From the NCBI RefSeq assembly GCF_900206265.1, contig NZ_LT907782.1:2914001-2978000 (forward strand): DNA of 64,000 bases, read 5' to 3'. Both the position numbers and the translations under genes were made by a program. The DNA is from Nitrosomonas ureae. Its GTDB lineage: Bacteria > Pseudomonadota > Gammaproteobacteria > Burkholderiales > Nitrosomonadaceae. The notes beneath the pieces are model-generated. The model searched no databases and had not been told where the DNA came from. It saw nothing but the letters and a program-made list of their open reading frames with translations. Below are positions 29,792 through 40,176 of this stretch, in pieces. The first letter of the stretch is position 1; the number at the start of each line of letters is the position of its first letter.

Positions 29792-30742
29792 TTACAGCCA
29801 GAGTTGCCGCAGTTTTATCGAATCTGCGGCATGATTTTCCAATATTTCCCGGAAATGTGCCGGGTCTTTGGCGTGCGTTAATTCTCCCGGGCGTGGCAAA
29901 TGATAGTCGTATAACCGGGAAATCCAGAAACGTAATGCGCCTGCGCGCAGCATGGCAGGCCAGGCATCGTGTTCGACCGCAGTGAGCGGGCGAATATCAT
30001 GATAGGCTTTCAGCAAAGAAAGTGTGCGGGTTTCATCCAGAGTTTTGTTTTGAGCCATGCACCAGTCATTTACAGTAATGGCCAGGTCGTATAAGAAATT
30101 ATCATTGCAAGCAAAATAAAAATCAATGACACCGCCTATTGTATGATCGGTAAACAGAATATTGTCGCGAAATAAATCGGCGTGAATAACTCCCTTGGGT
30201 AATGTGACTTTGTGTTGCGCTAACTGAAAATCCAATTCATTTTGGAGCAGATGATTTTCTGCATGAGATAAAAAAGGTGTGATCTCGGGTGCTCGGGCTT
30301 GCCACCATGTTAATCCGCGAGGATTATTCATTTTTTCGTGATACGAACCTCCTGCTAAATGCATCCTGGCCAGCACAGTACCGACTTCCGTGCATTCCAT
30401 AGCGGTTGGATGAATCACTGATTGTCCGGGCAAGCATGTAACAATTGTTGCCGGTTTGCCGTTCAGTTCACCCAGTAACTTTCGGTCCAGTCGCGGGATT
30501 GGTGCGGGGCAGGGTATATTATGTTGTGACAAATGCGCCATCAGATTCAGATAATACGGTAGTTCATGGCTGGTAAGTTTTTCAAAAAGAGTTAAAACAA
30601 ATTTGCCTTGCGTAGTGGTGACCCAATAATTGGTATTTTCTATACCTGATGTGATGCCTTGTAAATGGATGAGTTTCCCAAGTTCATAATCTTGTAACCA
30701 AATCGTAAGCTGGTTATCGGTAACAGGTGTGAAAACAGACAT
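29792..30742 (-). CDS. thrB: Homoserine kinase, aminoglycoside-phosphotransferase type
   Basis: ThrB of this type phosphorylates homoserine for threonine synthesis. It has the APH/choline-kinase fold rather than the GHMP fold of E. coli ThrB. The 316-residue protein shows the N-lobe [25 protein letters not shown], the catalytic loop [14 protein letters not shown] and the metal-binding [24 protein letters not shown] is the usual start. It lies between DUF2782 and BPSS1780 genes, a neighbourhood common near polA in betaproteobacteria. Confidence 0.94.
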   Translation of the reverse strand: MSVFTPVTDNQLTIWLQDYELGKLIHLQGITSGIENTNYWVTTTQGKFVLTLFEKLTSHELPYYLNLMAHLSQHNIPCPAPIPRLDRKLLGELNGKPATIVTCLPGQSVIHPTAMECTEVGTVLARMHLAGGSYHEKMNNPRGLTWWQARAPEITPFLSHAENHLLQNELDFQLAQHKVTLPKGVIHADLFRDNILFTDHTIGGVIDFYFACNDNFLYDLAITVNDWCMAQNKTLDETRTLSLLKAYHDIRPLTAVEHDAWPAMLRAGALRFWISRLYDYHLPRPGELTHAKDPAHFREILENHAADSIKLRQLWL

Positions 30743-30820
30743 GAATTAGCAGAAAATAAAGGTGCGAATGTAGAAATACCGATTATTCATGGAATACAAA
30801 TAGCTGCCTATTAATTATCA

Positions 30821-31219
30821 TCAGAATCTCAATATTTGCCACATAGGTGGATTAACATCAATACCGCCCTCACCCGCATGATCGTGATGACTCCTGATAG
30901 GATTCTTTTTCAAATAGTAAGGGGGGCCAATACGCGGAATCACTTTGATCATCAGAAGTTCACCGTTCACGCGATGTTCTTCAATGGTATCTCCGCCCCG
31001 TTTAATAATGGTGACTTCGGTTTCCAGTTCAGGATCTATCGGAATCTCAGGCAGCGGCGGTGAAGAATCGGTTTCAGGGGGCAGTTCGGGAACCTCAGGT
31101 AAGGGTATAAGATTGTCGGGGTGCTTAGGTTTCTTCGATTGCTGGGGATGCCCTGACTCCGCCATTGCAGGCGGTATCGAACATAGCAATGCAATTAAAA
31201 TAAGTGGGTATAGGTGCAT
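30821..31219 (-). CDS. DUF2782 family exported protein
   Basis: The 132-residue product has a signal peptide (about 1-20, ending PAMA) and a proline-rich segment with repeated PEVPELPPE-like units. The DUF2782 core follows: VTIIKRGGDTIEEHRVNGELLMIKVIPRIGPPYYL. The function is unknown. These proteins are typically encoded between polA and thrB in betaproteobacteria, as here. Confidence 0.82.
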   Translation of the reverse strand: MHLYPLILIALLCSIPPAMAESGHPQQSKKPKHPDNLIPLPEVPELPPETDSSPPLPEIPIDPELETEVTIIKRGGDTIEEHRVNGELLMIKVIPRIGPPYYLKKNPIRSHHDHAGEGGIDVNPPMWQILRF

Positions 31220-31275
31220 GAATGATTCCCGGCGGGTCAGGATTACCGTATTCTACCTAAAATCGCTGTTGAGGG

Positions 31276-32001
31276 TTATAAATTGAGTTGAATTTCTCGT
31301 TCAGCGGCAGATGGCTCAAATCCACTGGTTTCGTAATATTGGAAAATTGCGCTGACAACTTGTTCGGGTTCATCGATAACTTGAATCAGATTCATATCAT
31401 CGATTGAGATAAAGCCTTCAGCAATCAACGCGTGTTGGAACCAGTCGAGCAAGCCGTGCCAGAATGCTGAATAAACAAGGATAATAGGCATTTTGCGGGT
31501 TTTTCCTGTTTGTACCAGAGTTAACGCTTCCATAAGTTCATCCAATGTTCCGAAGCCGCCGGGAAGCACGACGTAAGCGGTGGCAAATTTAACAAACATA
31601 TATTTACGGGCAAAGAAATGCCGGAAAGTCTGGCTGATATCTTGAAATGCATTGCGATGTTGTTCGTGTGGCAATTGGATGTTTAAGCCGATGCTGGGTG
31701 ATTTTCCGTAATAAGCGCCTTTGTTCGCCGCTTCCATAATACCCGGACCGCCGCCGGAGATTACAGCAAAGCCGGCATCAGAAAGTTGTTTGGCAATTTG
31801 CTCAGCTAATTTATAGTGTGGGCTGTTGGGATGGGTACGCGCACTGCCAAAAATGCTGACAGCGGGTTGAATGGTATCGAGTCGTTCTGTTCCTTCCACG
31901 AATTCTGCCATAATTCCAAACAGGCGCCATGACTCTTTGGCTGACCAGGGTTTATCCACGGACAGGGGGGCGATCGGTTTAGGTTTATCTTGCAAGCTCA
32001 T
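31276..32001 (-). CDS. LOG family (TIGR00730) nucleotide phosphoribohydrolase
   Basis: Proteins of this Rossmann-fold family hydrolyse nucleoside monophosphates to free base and ribose-5-phosphate; plant and some bacterial members release cytokinins. The two signatures are present: GGGPGIMEAANKGA and PGGFGTLDELMEALTLVQTG. At 241 residues it is the longer proteobacterial form. It is divergent from polA with only 13 bases between start codons, so each gene's promoter must lie inside the other. Confidence 0.88.
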   Translation of the reverse strand: MSLQDKPKPIAPLSVDKPWSAKESWRLFGIMAEFVEGTERLDTIQPAVSIFGSARTHPNSPHYKLAEQIAKQLSDAGFAVISGGGPGIMEAANKGAYYGKSPSIGLNIQLPHEQHRNAFQDISQTFRHFFARKYMFVKFATAYVVLPGGFGTLDELMEALTLVQTGKTRKMPIILVYSAFWHGLLDWFQHALIAEGFISIDDMNLIQVIDEPEQVVSAIFQYYETSGFEPSAAEREIQLNL

Positions 32002-32014
32002 AGGAAATTTATAA

Positions 32015-34765
32015 ATGAAAACAGTGTTGCTGGTTGATGGTTCATCGTATTTATACCGCGCTTATCATGCATTGCCTGATTTACGTAATCGCAATAATGA
32101 ACCAACGGGCGCTATTCATGGTGTTCTCAATATGCTGCGGCGTTTGCACAAGGATTACCACGCGGATTATAGCGCGTGTGTGTTTGATGCAAAAGGTAAA
32201 ACTTTCCGTGACGAGATTTATCCTGAGTATAAAGCGCATAGACCTTCTATGCCTATGGAACTGGCAGTCCAGATCGAACCCTTGCATGCCTGCATCCGTG
32301 CTATGGGCTGGCCGATGCTGATTATTGACGGTGTGGAGGCGGATGATGTTATCGGTACCTTGGCGAGGCAGTCGGTCGAAGCTGATATGCGGTGCATTAT
32401 CTCCACCGGAGACAAAGATATTGCGCAACTGGTGGATTCTCATATTTCATTGGTCAATACCATGAGTAATGAAGTACTTGATGAAGCGAGCGTGTTAGCC
32501 AAATTTGGTGTGCCGCCGGAGCGCATGCTGGATTACCTGATGCTGGTAGGCGATACATCGGATAATGTCCCCGGGGTACACAAAGTAGGACCCAAAACAG
32601 CCGTGAAATGGCTGACGCAATATGGATCATTGGATAACATCATTGCACATGCCGATGAAATCAAAGGGGCAATAGGTGATAATTTACGCACGGCTTTGGA
32701 TTGGTTCGATACCGCGCGCCAGTTAATCACCATCAAATGTGATGTGGATTTGCCAATTAAAATCACAGATCTAGCCTTGCAGCCTCAAGATACCGAACAA
32801 CTGGCACGGCTTTACGAGCAGCTGGATATGAGGACGTCGTTGCGTGAATTACGTCAACAAAGAGGGGCGTCAGATCCGAATCAACCGGGATCAGCCACTG
32901 TGAGTGAAAACCAGCTGGCCGCGGGCGATGGCGGAAATGATAAAGCCGTTATGGGTCAATCAGTAACTTATCAAACGATCTTTACCGACGCGGAATTGGA
33001 TGATTGGTTAACTCGATTGGATACAGCGCAGCTGGTATCGATCGATAGCGAAACCACCAGTCTGAATCCAATGCAGGCAAAACTGGTGGGTATTTCGTTT
33101 TGCGTTGAAAGCCATCATGCAGCTTACCTTCCATTGATGCACAGGTATCCCGGGGTGCCGCAGCAACTTTCGTTTGATCGCGCGTTAAAGAAACTTAAGC
33201 CGTGGCTGGAGAGTGCAACAAAGCCCAAAGTGGGGCAGAATTTAAAATACGATAAACATGTTTTTGCCACCCATGGTATTCAGTTGAACGGTATCGTTCA
33301 TGATACATTGCTGCAATCCTATGTGCTGGAATCTCATCGTCCTCATAATATGGATAATTTGGCGTTGCGCCATCTCGATGTTAAAACGATCAGTTATGAC
33401 GATGTTACCGGGAAAGGCGCCAAGCGTATCGGCTTTGATGAAGTAGCGATTGATACCGCCACGCAATATGCTGCGGAAGATGCAGATATCACGTTTCGTT
33501 TGCATCAAACGTTGTATCCCGATATCCAAAGTAACGCGCAATTGAATCATATCTATCGTGAAATAGAAATGCCGATACTCAGTGTGTTATTTGAGATTGA
33601 AAGAAATGGCGTTTTATTGGACTACAAATTGTTACAAAAGCAGAGTCACGAACTGGGTGAAAAGTTGCATGCGCTGGAACAACAAGCCTATGACATCTCC
33701 GGACAGCCGTTCAATTTGAATTCACCCAAGCAGATACAGGAAATTTTGTTTCACCAGCTTAAATTACCGATCGTCAAAAAAACACCTACGGGGGTCCCTT
33801 CTACCGATGAAGATGTATTGCAGCAGCTTGCATTGGACTATCCATTACCGAAGTTATTACTTAATTATCGTAGTCTGTCTAAATTGAAATCCACATATAC
33901 GGATAAATTACCGCTTATGGTGGATCGCAATACCGGGCGGGTGCATACCAATTATTCCCAAGCCGTCGCTGTGACTGGCCGCTTAGCCAGTTCGGATCCT
34001 AATCTGCAGAATATTCCAGTGCGTACCAGCGAGGGCCGCAGAATTCGTGAAGCGTTTATAGCCTCAACGGGATGCCGGATTATTTCAGCCGATTACTCAC
34101 AGATAGAATTACGCATCATGGCGCATATTTCCCAAGACGAGGGTTTGTTAAAAGCTTTTGCGGCCGGAGAAGATATTCATAGTGCAACGGCTGCAGAAAT
34201 TCTGGGGATTCCCTTGAGTCAGGTTGATCAAGAACAGCGCCGTTATGCTAAGGTGATTAATTTTGGCTTGATTTACGGTATGTCCGAGTTCGGTTTGGCG
34301 ACGCAATTGGGCATTGAGCGTAGTGCTGCCCGTGCTTATATGGAGCGTTATTTTGCCCGGTATCCGAAAGTGGAGAGCTATATGCAGCAAACCCGCGAGA
34401 AAGCCAGACGGCTGGGTTATGTTGAAACTGTCCTGGGACGCAGGCTATGGTTGCCCGAGATTAACAATGCCAATGGCAATCGCCGGCAAGGGGCGGAACG
34501 GGCTGCCATTAATGCACCGATGCAAGGCACTGCCGCTGATATTATAAAGTTGGCAATGATCGCGGTACACAGCTGGTTACACAAGGAAAAATTACACAGC
34601 AAGCTGATTATGCAAGTCCATGATGAGTTGGTTCTGGAGGTTCCAGATAATGAGGTTGCATTAATAAAATCTAGCCTGCCCAAGTATATGGGTGATGTTC
34701 TGCAGCTTGACGTACCGCTAGTAATCGAGATCGGAGTCGGAGATAACTGGGAACAAGCGCACTAG
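32015..34765 (+). CDS. polA: DNA polymerase I
   Basis: PolA removes RNA primers and fills gaps. The 916-residue protein has the 5'-nuclease domain (about 1-290, with VDGSSYLYRAYHALP and VGDTSDNVPGV). A proofreading 3'-5' exonuclease follows (about 325-510), with its acidic residues intact in SIDSETTSL, LKYDKHVF and YAAEDADITF. The family A polymerase has motif A (DYSQIELRIMAH), motif B (RRYAKVINFGLIYGMS) and motif C (QVHDELVLEV). All three activities should be present. An AGGAAA site precedes the start. It is convergent with rne. Confidence 0.98.
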   Translation: MKTVLLVDGSSYLYRAYHALPDLRNRNNEPTGAIHGVLNMLRRLHKDYHADYSACVFDAKGKTFRDEIYPEYKAHRPSMPMELAVQIEPLHACIRAMGWPMLIIDGVEADDVIGTLARQSVEADMRCIISTGDKDIAQLVDSHISLVNTMSNEVLDEASVLAKFGVPPERMLDYLMLVGDTSDNVPGVHKVGPKTAVKWLTQYGSLDNIIAHADEIKGAIGDNLRTALDWFDTARQLITIKCDVDLPIKITDLALQPQDTEQLARLYEQLDMRTSLRELRQQRGASDPNQPGSATVSENQLAAGDGGNDKAVMGQSVTYQTIFTDAELDDWLTRLDTAQLVSIDSETTSLNPMQAKLVGISFCVESHHAAYLPLMHRYPGVPQQLSFDRALKKLKPWLESATKPKVGQNLKYDKHVFATHGIQLNGIVHDTLLQSYVLESHRPHNMDNLALRHLDVKTISYDDVTGKGAKRIGFDEVAIDTATQYAAEDADITFRLHQTLYPDIQSNAQLNHIYREIEMPILSVLFEIERNGVLLDYKLLQKQSHELGEKLHALEQQAYDISGQPFNLNSPKQIQEILFHQLKLPIVKKTPTGVPSTDEDVLQQLALDYPLPKLLLNYRSLSKLKSTYTDKLPLMVDRNTGRVHTNYSQAVAVTGRLASSDPNLQNIPVRTSEGRRIREAFIASTGCRIISADYSQIELRIMAHISQDEGLLKAFAAGEDIHSATAAEILGIPLSQVDQEQRRYAKVINFGLIYGMSEFGLATQLGIERSAARAYMERYFARYPKVESYMQQTREKARRLGYVETVLGRRLWLPEINNANGNRRQGAERAAINAPMQGTAADIIKLAMIAVHSWLHKEKLHSKLIMQVHDELVLEVPDNEVALIKSSLPKYMGDVLQLDVPLVIEIGVGDNWEQAH

Positions 34766-34782
34766 AAAATTATATGCGCTTG
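34754..34782. terminator. Hairpin between convergent polA and rne
   Basis: CAAGCGCA at 34754-34761 pairs with TGCGCTTG at 34775-34782 across a 13-base AT-rich loop. It overlaps the polA stop codon and precedes the end of rne, so it could end both transcripts. No good T-run follows. Confidence 0.35.
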
Positions 34783-34797
34783 CAGTGTGCACAGGCT

Positions 34798-37311
34798 TCA
34801 TTCGCGTGTTTCGATTTGCATTAACGGCTCAACGGGAGCATCGGAGATTTGCTTGGTTTTTCTTCTTCGTGGTCTTTTAGGATTAACGATTTCTTCGGTT
34901 GCCAGCTCAACTTTTTCGGGCGGTGTTTCTATCATCACGAGGCCACTTTCCGTGAAATCCGGAAGTGCTTTAGTTACAGGGACTTCCTGTTGTTGTACAA
35001 GAGATGATTCATCGGGAAGATTATTGCTACCGGTTATTTCAGAATTGTCAGCAGGGTGTTTTGTAACTTCTTTTCTCACGGATTGCTTCTTAGCAGGTTC
35101 AATGACCTGAGTGGATGTTTCAATATCCTGTATAAAATTTGCCGAATTATCTTCATTAGTCGATGGAGTATCCGAAATATCCTGATTTTCAACCAAAGTT
35201 TTAGCGCGTGCGGATTGATCGCGATTCTTATTTCCGCGATGCCGGCGCGTACGTTTACGATCCACGGGTTTTGCATCTATGCCGTCATGATTTTCTGTTT
35301 CACTGATCAGTGCATTGTCTGGCAGTGATTTTTCATCAGAATCCGGATGGTATTGCGGAGAAGACTTGCTTCCGACATTTTTTCGTTCTGTAGATTGCTC
35401 TAGCGTATCACCAAATACCGCTGAGATGGGGTATTCTTCCGGTATCGCAGCGGTGGTACCGGAATCTGTCAATTCGCCTGATTTAACCGGCTTGTGCATA
35501 GAGGCATCCTTATTGCGCTCATTGCGATTTCTTCCACGTCGCCCTCTCGATCGCGTGCGTTCTTGAGACATTTTGTTTTTGTCAATGTCAATCTGTTGTT
35601 TTTTCTCAGGATCGGATTTGATCTCTTCATTCTTAACAGGCTTAAACCAACTGAAGAATTTATCCAACAACGAAGTGTCGCGTGATTTATCTTCCCGTAC
35701 CGGTGCGGGTAGAGTAGGGGTTATACCTTGAACCGCAGCTTGAGGACGGATAGGTTTATTTTTCTGTTCGGAAAATACTAGATTGTTATCTTCAGTATTT
35801 TTTTCCACCAATTTATAACTGGCGACTGCTTCATTTGATCTCAGGTCTTCCTGGCGTAAACGATTAATACTATAGTTAGGTGTTTCAATATGAATGTTGG
35901 GGATCAGAACAATATTGATCCTTTGACGCATTTCAATGTCATAAATTTCCGCACGTTTTTCGTTTAGCAAGAAGGTGGCCACATCAACCGGCAATTGAAC
36001 ATGTAACGTGTTGGTGTTTTCTTTCATGGCTTCTTCCTGGATGATTCTTAGTATATGCAGCGCCGAAGAATCGGTTCCACGGATGAAGCCAGTGCCTTGG
36101 CATCGTGTGCATGGAATGTAATTGCTTTCCCCTAATGATGGACGTAAACGTTGACGGGATAATTCCAGTAATCCAAAACGCGAAATTTTCCCCACTTGAA
36201 TACGCGCGCGGTCTTGCCGCAATGCCTCATGCAATCGAGCTTCAACTTCACGCTGATTGCGCTGTACATCCATATCGATAAAATCGATAACAATTAATCC
36301 ACCCAAATCCCTTAATCGCAATTGACGAGCAATTTCATCCGCTGCTTCAAGATTGGTATTGAGCGCAGTATGCTCGATATCCAGACCGCGGATTGCACGG
36401 GCTGAGTTTACGTCAACCGAAACCAATGCTTCAGTGTGATCGATAACGATCGCACCGCCTGAAGGAAGAGAAACCTGTCTGGAATAGGCTGTTTCTATTT
36501 GATGTTCAATTTGAAAGCGTGAGAATAAGGGGACATCATCGTGATAAAACTTAAGGCGATCCACATTTGCAGGCATAACGTGTGCCATAAATTGACTGGC
36601 CTGTTCATAGATATCACGGCTGTCAATCAGGATTTCACCAATTTCTTGACTAAAATAATCACGAATTGCGCGGATAACCAGGCTGCTTTCTTGATAAATC
36701 AGAAAAACACCATCCTGATTATTGGCAGCTTCTTCAATGGCATACCAAAGTTGTGTCAGATAGTTCAAATCCCATTGCAGTTCTTCTTTACTGCGACCGA
36801 TTCCGGCAGTTCTGGCAATAATGCTCATCCCTGTGGGAATTTCAAGTTTTGCAATGACTTCGCGTAAATCATTGCGTTCTTCACCTGTGATGCGACGCGA
36901 CACGCCGCCACTATTGGAATTATTAGGGATTAAAACCAAATACCGGCCAGCCAGAGAGATATAAGTCGTTAATGCAGCACCCTTAGTTCCTCGTTCGTCT
37001 TTATCGACTTGAACAATGAGTTCTTGTCCTTCTTGCAGAAGATCCTGGATTCGCGCATTAGGATTGCTGCTTTCAGCAAAACACGAGGGGGCGATTTCTT
37101 TAAATGGTAAGAAACCATGTCTTTCACAGCCGTAATCAACAAACGCAGCTTCCAGGCTGGGTTCGACGCGTGTAATAACAGCTTTATAGATATTGCTTTT
37201 ACGTTGTTCTTTGCTTACAGATTCTATATCGAGGTCGATCAGCGTTTGACCGTTTACTATTGCAACGCGCAACTCTTCAGGTTGTGTCGCATTAAATAAC
37301 ATTCGTTTCAT
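34798..37311 (-). CDS. rne: Ribonuclease E
   Basis: RNase E is the main endonuclease of mRNA decay and rRNA and tRNA processing. The N-terminal catalytic part opens [19 protein letters not shown] and has an S1 RNA-binding domain (about 38-120). The metal-binding aspartates lie in [11 protein letters not shown] and [10 protein letters not shown], and the zinc-link cysteines in [10 protein letters not shown], which join the dimers into a tetramer. From about residue 510 the tail is disordered, with Arg-rich patches ([39 protein letters not shown]) that bind RNA and may be a degradosome scaffold. The 837-residue length fits RNase E rather than RNase G. Confidence 0.96.
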   Translation of the reverse strand: MKRMLFNATQPEELRVAIVNGQTLIDLDIESVSKEQRKSNIYKAVITRVEPSLEAAFVDYGCERHGFLPFKEIAPSCFAESSNPNARIQDLLQEGQELIVQVDKDERGTKGAALTTYISLAGRYLVLIPNNSNSGGVSRRITGEERNDLREVIAKLEIPTGMSIIARTAGIGRSKEELQWDLNYLTQLWYAIEEAANNQDGVFLIYQESSLVIRAIRDYFSQEIGEILIDSRDIYEQASQFMAHVMPANVDRLKFYHDDVPLFSRFQIEHQIETAYSRQVSLPSGGAIVIDHTEALVSVDVNSARAIRGLDIEHTALNTNLEAADEIARQLRLRDLGGLIVIDFIDMDVQRNQREVEARLHEALRQDRARIQVGKISRFGLLELSRQRLRPSLGESNYIPCTRCQGTGFIRGTDSSALHILRIIQEEAMKENTNTLHVQLPVDVATFLLNEKRAEIYDIEMRQRINIVLIPNIHIETPNYSINRLRQEDLRSNEAVASYKLVEKNTEDNNLVFSEQKNKPIRPQAAVQGITPTLPAPVREDKSRDTSLLDKFFSWFKPVKNEEIKSDPEKKQQIDIDKNKMSQERTRSRGRRGRNRNERNKDASMHKPVKSGELTDSGTTAAIPEEYPISAVFGDTLEQSTERKNVGSKSSPQYHPDSDEKSLPDNALISETENHDGIDAKPVDRKRTRRHRGNKNRDQSARAKTLVENQDISDTPSTNEDNSANFIQDIETSTQVIEPAKKQSVRKEVTKHPADNSEITGSNNLPDESSLVQQQEVPVTKALPDFTESGLVMIETPPEKVELATEEIVNPKRPRRRKTKQISDAPVEPLMQIETRE

Positions 37312-37751
37312 TTACAAACCTTACGTGTTTTATTTGTCCATGCACTATCCATAATTTGTCGAATAGATAGATTTTTCCGGTGTACGTAGTTGTAATGACG
37401 AGGTTTGGGTTTATTGTTTGAATTACAAAAAATATTTGTCAATTAAGTGTTTCTTTTTTATTAATTTATTTAATATGTTGAATGACTTTGTAGTTTTAAG
37501 CTCAACGATATTTATAGATGTTATGCAAGCTGTTTAAGGTAACAGATTTTACATAAAGTTCCAAACGCCACTTTGTTTTAAGCTGCTCATTCGTTAATCT
37601 AAGAGTACATGAGCTAAAGCAGCGAATTTATAATGCATATTATGTCTTGAATGTCTAATTTTATAGAGAAAAAATGCTTAATCCCCTTACATCCCCTTGG
37701 AGCTTACATATTATATCTGGGATTTCATTAAATCAAATATATAATTAAAGT
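37312..37751. other. Divergent intergenic region between rne and rluC
   Basis: These 440 AT-rich bases hold both 5' regions. In E. coli the long rne leader folds and lets RNase E limit its own synthesis. A long leader is possible here, but I see no clear matching hairpins. A short tandem repeat (CCCCTTACATCCCCTT, about 37683-37699) lies about 55 bases before rluC. No gene is visible. Confidence 0.4.
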
Positions 37752-38732
37752 ATGGAATCTATTACATCAATAACCAAAGAGCGTGTGAAAGAAGATGGAG
37801 ATGATCAGCGGATCGATAATTTTTTATTCAAGCGATTTAGGAATGTACCCAAAAATCATTTGTATCAATTGGTAAGAAGTGGTCAGGTACGTGTTAACGG
37901 AAAGCGGATAGATGCTAACTATCGATTGCGATTAGGCGATATGGTGCGAATTCCACCAGTTAAAATTGAAACAAAAGATTCCTTAAATCGAACTGCAATT
38001 ACTTGTTTAAATTTTTTCTCTTTTACTCATCTATATGAAGATGATGCAGTGCTGGCTATTGACAAACCAAGTGGAATGGCTGTTCATGGCGGAAGTAACG
38101 TCAGCTTTGGCGTGATCGAGCAATTACGTGCGCAAAACCCATCATGGAAATTTCTAGAGTTGGTGCACCGTTTGGATCGGGAAACTTCGGGTGTGCTGTT
38201 ATTGGCAAAGAAACGCAGTGCATTGGTTGAATTGCATCGACAAATTCGCGAAGGCCTGGTGGAGAAACACTATTTGGTTATGGTCAAAGGTAAGTGGCTC
38301 AATGCTAAACAGCATGTAAGGCTGATACTTGACAAATATGTGACGGCCAGTGGTGAGAGGCGTGTTGCTGTAGTCACCAGCATTCGTCCTGGCAACAAGC
38401 CGATGCCTTCTCATTCGATATTTAAGCTGGATAAATCCTGGGATAATTTCAGTTTATTGGATGCACAAATAAAAACCGGACGCACGCATCAAATCCGTGT
38501 TCATCTTGCACATTTGGGTTTTCCCATTTTGGGAGATGATAAATATGGTAATTTTGAGATTAACAAGCGACTCGCTAAAGGTGGCGGGGACGGGAAGAGT
38601 AAACTGATGCGTATGTTTTTGCACGCTCATTCGTTGCAAATCACACACCCTGTTTCAGGACAGCGTATCAATCTGCGGTCGCCTTTGTCCAGTGATCTGC
38701 AGAAATTCATCGACGATCTGGATCGAATCTAA
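37752..38732 (+). CDS. rluC: 23S rRNA pseudouridine synthase RluC
   Basis: RluC makes pseudouridines 955, 2504 and 2580 of 23S rRNA. The product has an S4 RNA-binding domain at about 20-75 (RIDNFLFKRFRNVPKNHLYQLVRSGQVRVNG) and the RluA-type catalytic core. The catalytic Asp142 is in VHRLDRETSGVLLLAKK, followed by KTGRTHQIRVHLAHLGFPILGD. At 326 residues the length is normal. It stands head to head with rne, the common order in proteobacteria. The ribosome site is weak. Confidence 0.93.
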   Translation: MESITSITKERVKEDGDDQRIDNFLFKRFRNVPKNHLYQLVRSGQVRVNGKRIDANYRLRLGDMVRIPPVKIETKDSLNRTAITCLNFFSFTHLYEDDAVLAIDKPSGMAVHGGSNVSFGVIEQLRAQNPSWKFLELVHRLDRETSGVLLLAKKRSALVELHRQIREGLVEKHYLVMVKGKWLNAKQHVRLILDKYVTASGERRVAVVTSIRPGNKPMPSHSIFKLDKSWDNFSLLDAQIKTGRTHQIRVHLAHLGFPILGDDKYGNFEINKRLAKGGGDGKSKLMRMFLHAHSLQITHPVSGQRINLRSPLSSDLQKFIDDLDRI

Positions 38733-38781
38733 AGGCTTAGTTTAAGTTCTTTTGATGAAGTTGCGATGATACAATATACAA

Positions 38782-39426
38782 CTAAATATCCGGATTGGTG
38801 GCAATTTGTTCAGTTTTAAACATGGTTTGCAAAACTTCCCAGACATTTTCTACAATTTTTTTCTGTGCGACTTCGGTAGGATGTATTCCATCAGCTTGGA
38901 AGAATTCGTGTTTATCGCCAAAACCAGCTAGTAAGAATGGTATTAATTTGATTTGATAACGCTCGGCCAATTGCGGAAAGATGGCTTGGAATTTTTGCGT
39001 ATACGTTTTGCCATAATTCGGTGGTAACTGCATGCCGGCAAGTAAAACCAGTGCGTTGTTTTGTTGACATTCTTCTATAATGGCAGCTAGATTTTCATAA
39101 ATGGATTGGATCGATGTACCGCGTAAACCGTCATTTCCACCAAGTTCAACGATAACAATTTCGGGGCGATGTGTTTCAAGCGCTTGTCGGATTCGATTGC
39201 GACCACCCAATGCCGTTTCGCCACTGATGCTTGCGTTAATGATGCGATAATCAGCATACTTTGACTGTAATCGTTGTTCCAGCAGTGTAACCCAGCCTGC
39301 TTCGGTCGATATGCCATAGCTGGAGGATAGGCTATCGCCAAAGACCAAGATAGTTTTGGTGGATGCGACTGCCGGAGCGCAGATAGTAAAAACAACAATC
39401 AGAATAATCAGGAAATTTTTTTTCAT
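38782..39426 (-). CDS. tesA: Periplasmic arylesterase / thioesterase I, GDSL type
   Basis: TesA is a multifunctional SGNH hydrolase acting on acyl-CoAs, esters and lysophospholipids. A signal peptide (about 1-22) sends it to the periplasm. The four SGNH blocks are visible: VFGDSLSSSYG (nucleophile Ser), the Gly of block II in ASISGETALGG, LGGNDGLRG, and DGIHPTEVAQ with the catalytic Asp and His. It is divergent from the ABC ATPase gene, and the two start codons share two bases. Confidence 0.92.
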   Translation of the reverse strand: MKKNFLIILIVVFTICAPAVASTKTILVFGDSLSSSYGISTEAGWVTLLEQRLQSKYADYRIINASISGETALGGRNRIRQALETHRPEIVIVELGGNDGLRGTSIQSIYENLAAIIEECQQNNALVLLAGMQLPPNYGKTYTQKFQAIFPQLAERYQIKLIPFLLAGFGDKHEFFQADGIHPTEVAQKKIVENVWEVLQTMFKTEQIATNPDI

Positions 39427-40114
39427 GTTAGATAATCATGTTAATCAACCTATTCTTTGGACACATGCATTGACCAAGCAGGTCAGTACCGGAGATACAC
39501 AACTTACGATATTGCAAGATATCGATCTGCAAGTGTATGCGGGTGAAGCTGTTGCAATTATAGGCGCATCCGGTTCGGGAAAATCTACTTTATTAGGCTT
39601 GCTGGCAGGATTGGATTTGCCAACCGCAGGGAAAGTTCATCTGGATGCAGTCGATATTTTTACATTGGATGAGGATAGCCGCGCGGCTTTGCGCGGGAAA
39701 ATTTTGGGTTTTGTTTTTCAATCGTTTCAATTATTACCCGCGTTAACAGCGATTGAGAATGTGATGTTGCCTTTGGAGCTTTCTCAACAGAACAAAAATG
39801 CTGAAGCGATTGCCCGGAAATTGTTGGAGCGCGTAGGACTGGCCAAACGCCTGAATCATTATCCTAAACAATTGTCCGGGGGAGAGCAGCAACGGGTTGC
39901 CATTGCACGTGCTTTTGCCACGGATCCTAAGTTATTGCTGGCGGACGAGCCCACTGGGAATCTTGACTCGGCTACCGGTATACAGATCATTGATCTTATG
40001 TTTGAGCTTAATCGTGAGCATGGTACGACATTGGTTCTGGTTACTCATGATGAAGTATTGTCACGGCGCTGTTCGCGTCAGATTCGCTTGGCGGACGGCA
40101 AATTGGTGCAATAG
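39425..40114 (+). CDS. ybbA: ABC transporter ATP-binding protein, YbbA/LolD type
   Basis: This ATPase energises the YbbP permease encoded next; the pair probably moves lipophilic or envelope-linked molecules. The 229-residue product has Walker A (GASGSGKST), a Q-loop in VFQSFQLLPALTAIENV, the signature LSGGEQQRVAIARA and Walker B (LLLADEPTGNLDS). The open frame runs back into tesA, but the ATG at 39425 gives the natural N-terminus. Its start codon overlaps that of the divergent tesA within the tetranucleotide CATG. Confidence 0.93.
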   Translation: MLDNHVNQPILWTHALTKQVSTGDTQLTILQDIDLQVYAGEAVAIIGASGSGKSTLLGLLAGLDLPTAGKVHLDAVDIFTLDEDSRAALRGKILGFVFQSFQLLPALTAIENVMLPLELSQQNKNAEAIARKLLERVGLAKRLNHYPKQLSGGEQQRVAIARAFATDPKLLLADEPTGNLDSATGIQIIDLMFELNREHGTTLVLVTHDEVLSRRCSRQIRLADGKLVQ

Positions 40115-40176
40115 TTGCAGAAGCTTGGCATTATTGCTATTCATTTCATCTTTTCAGCACAGGGATAATTTTCATT

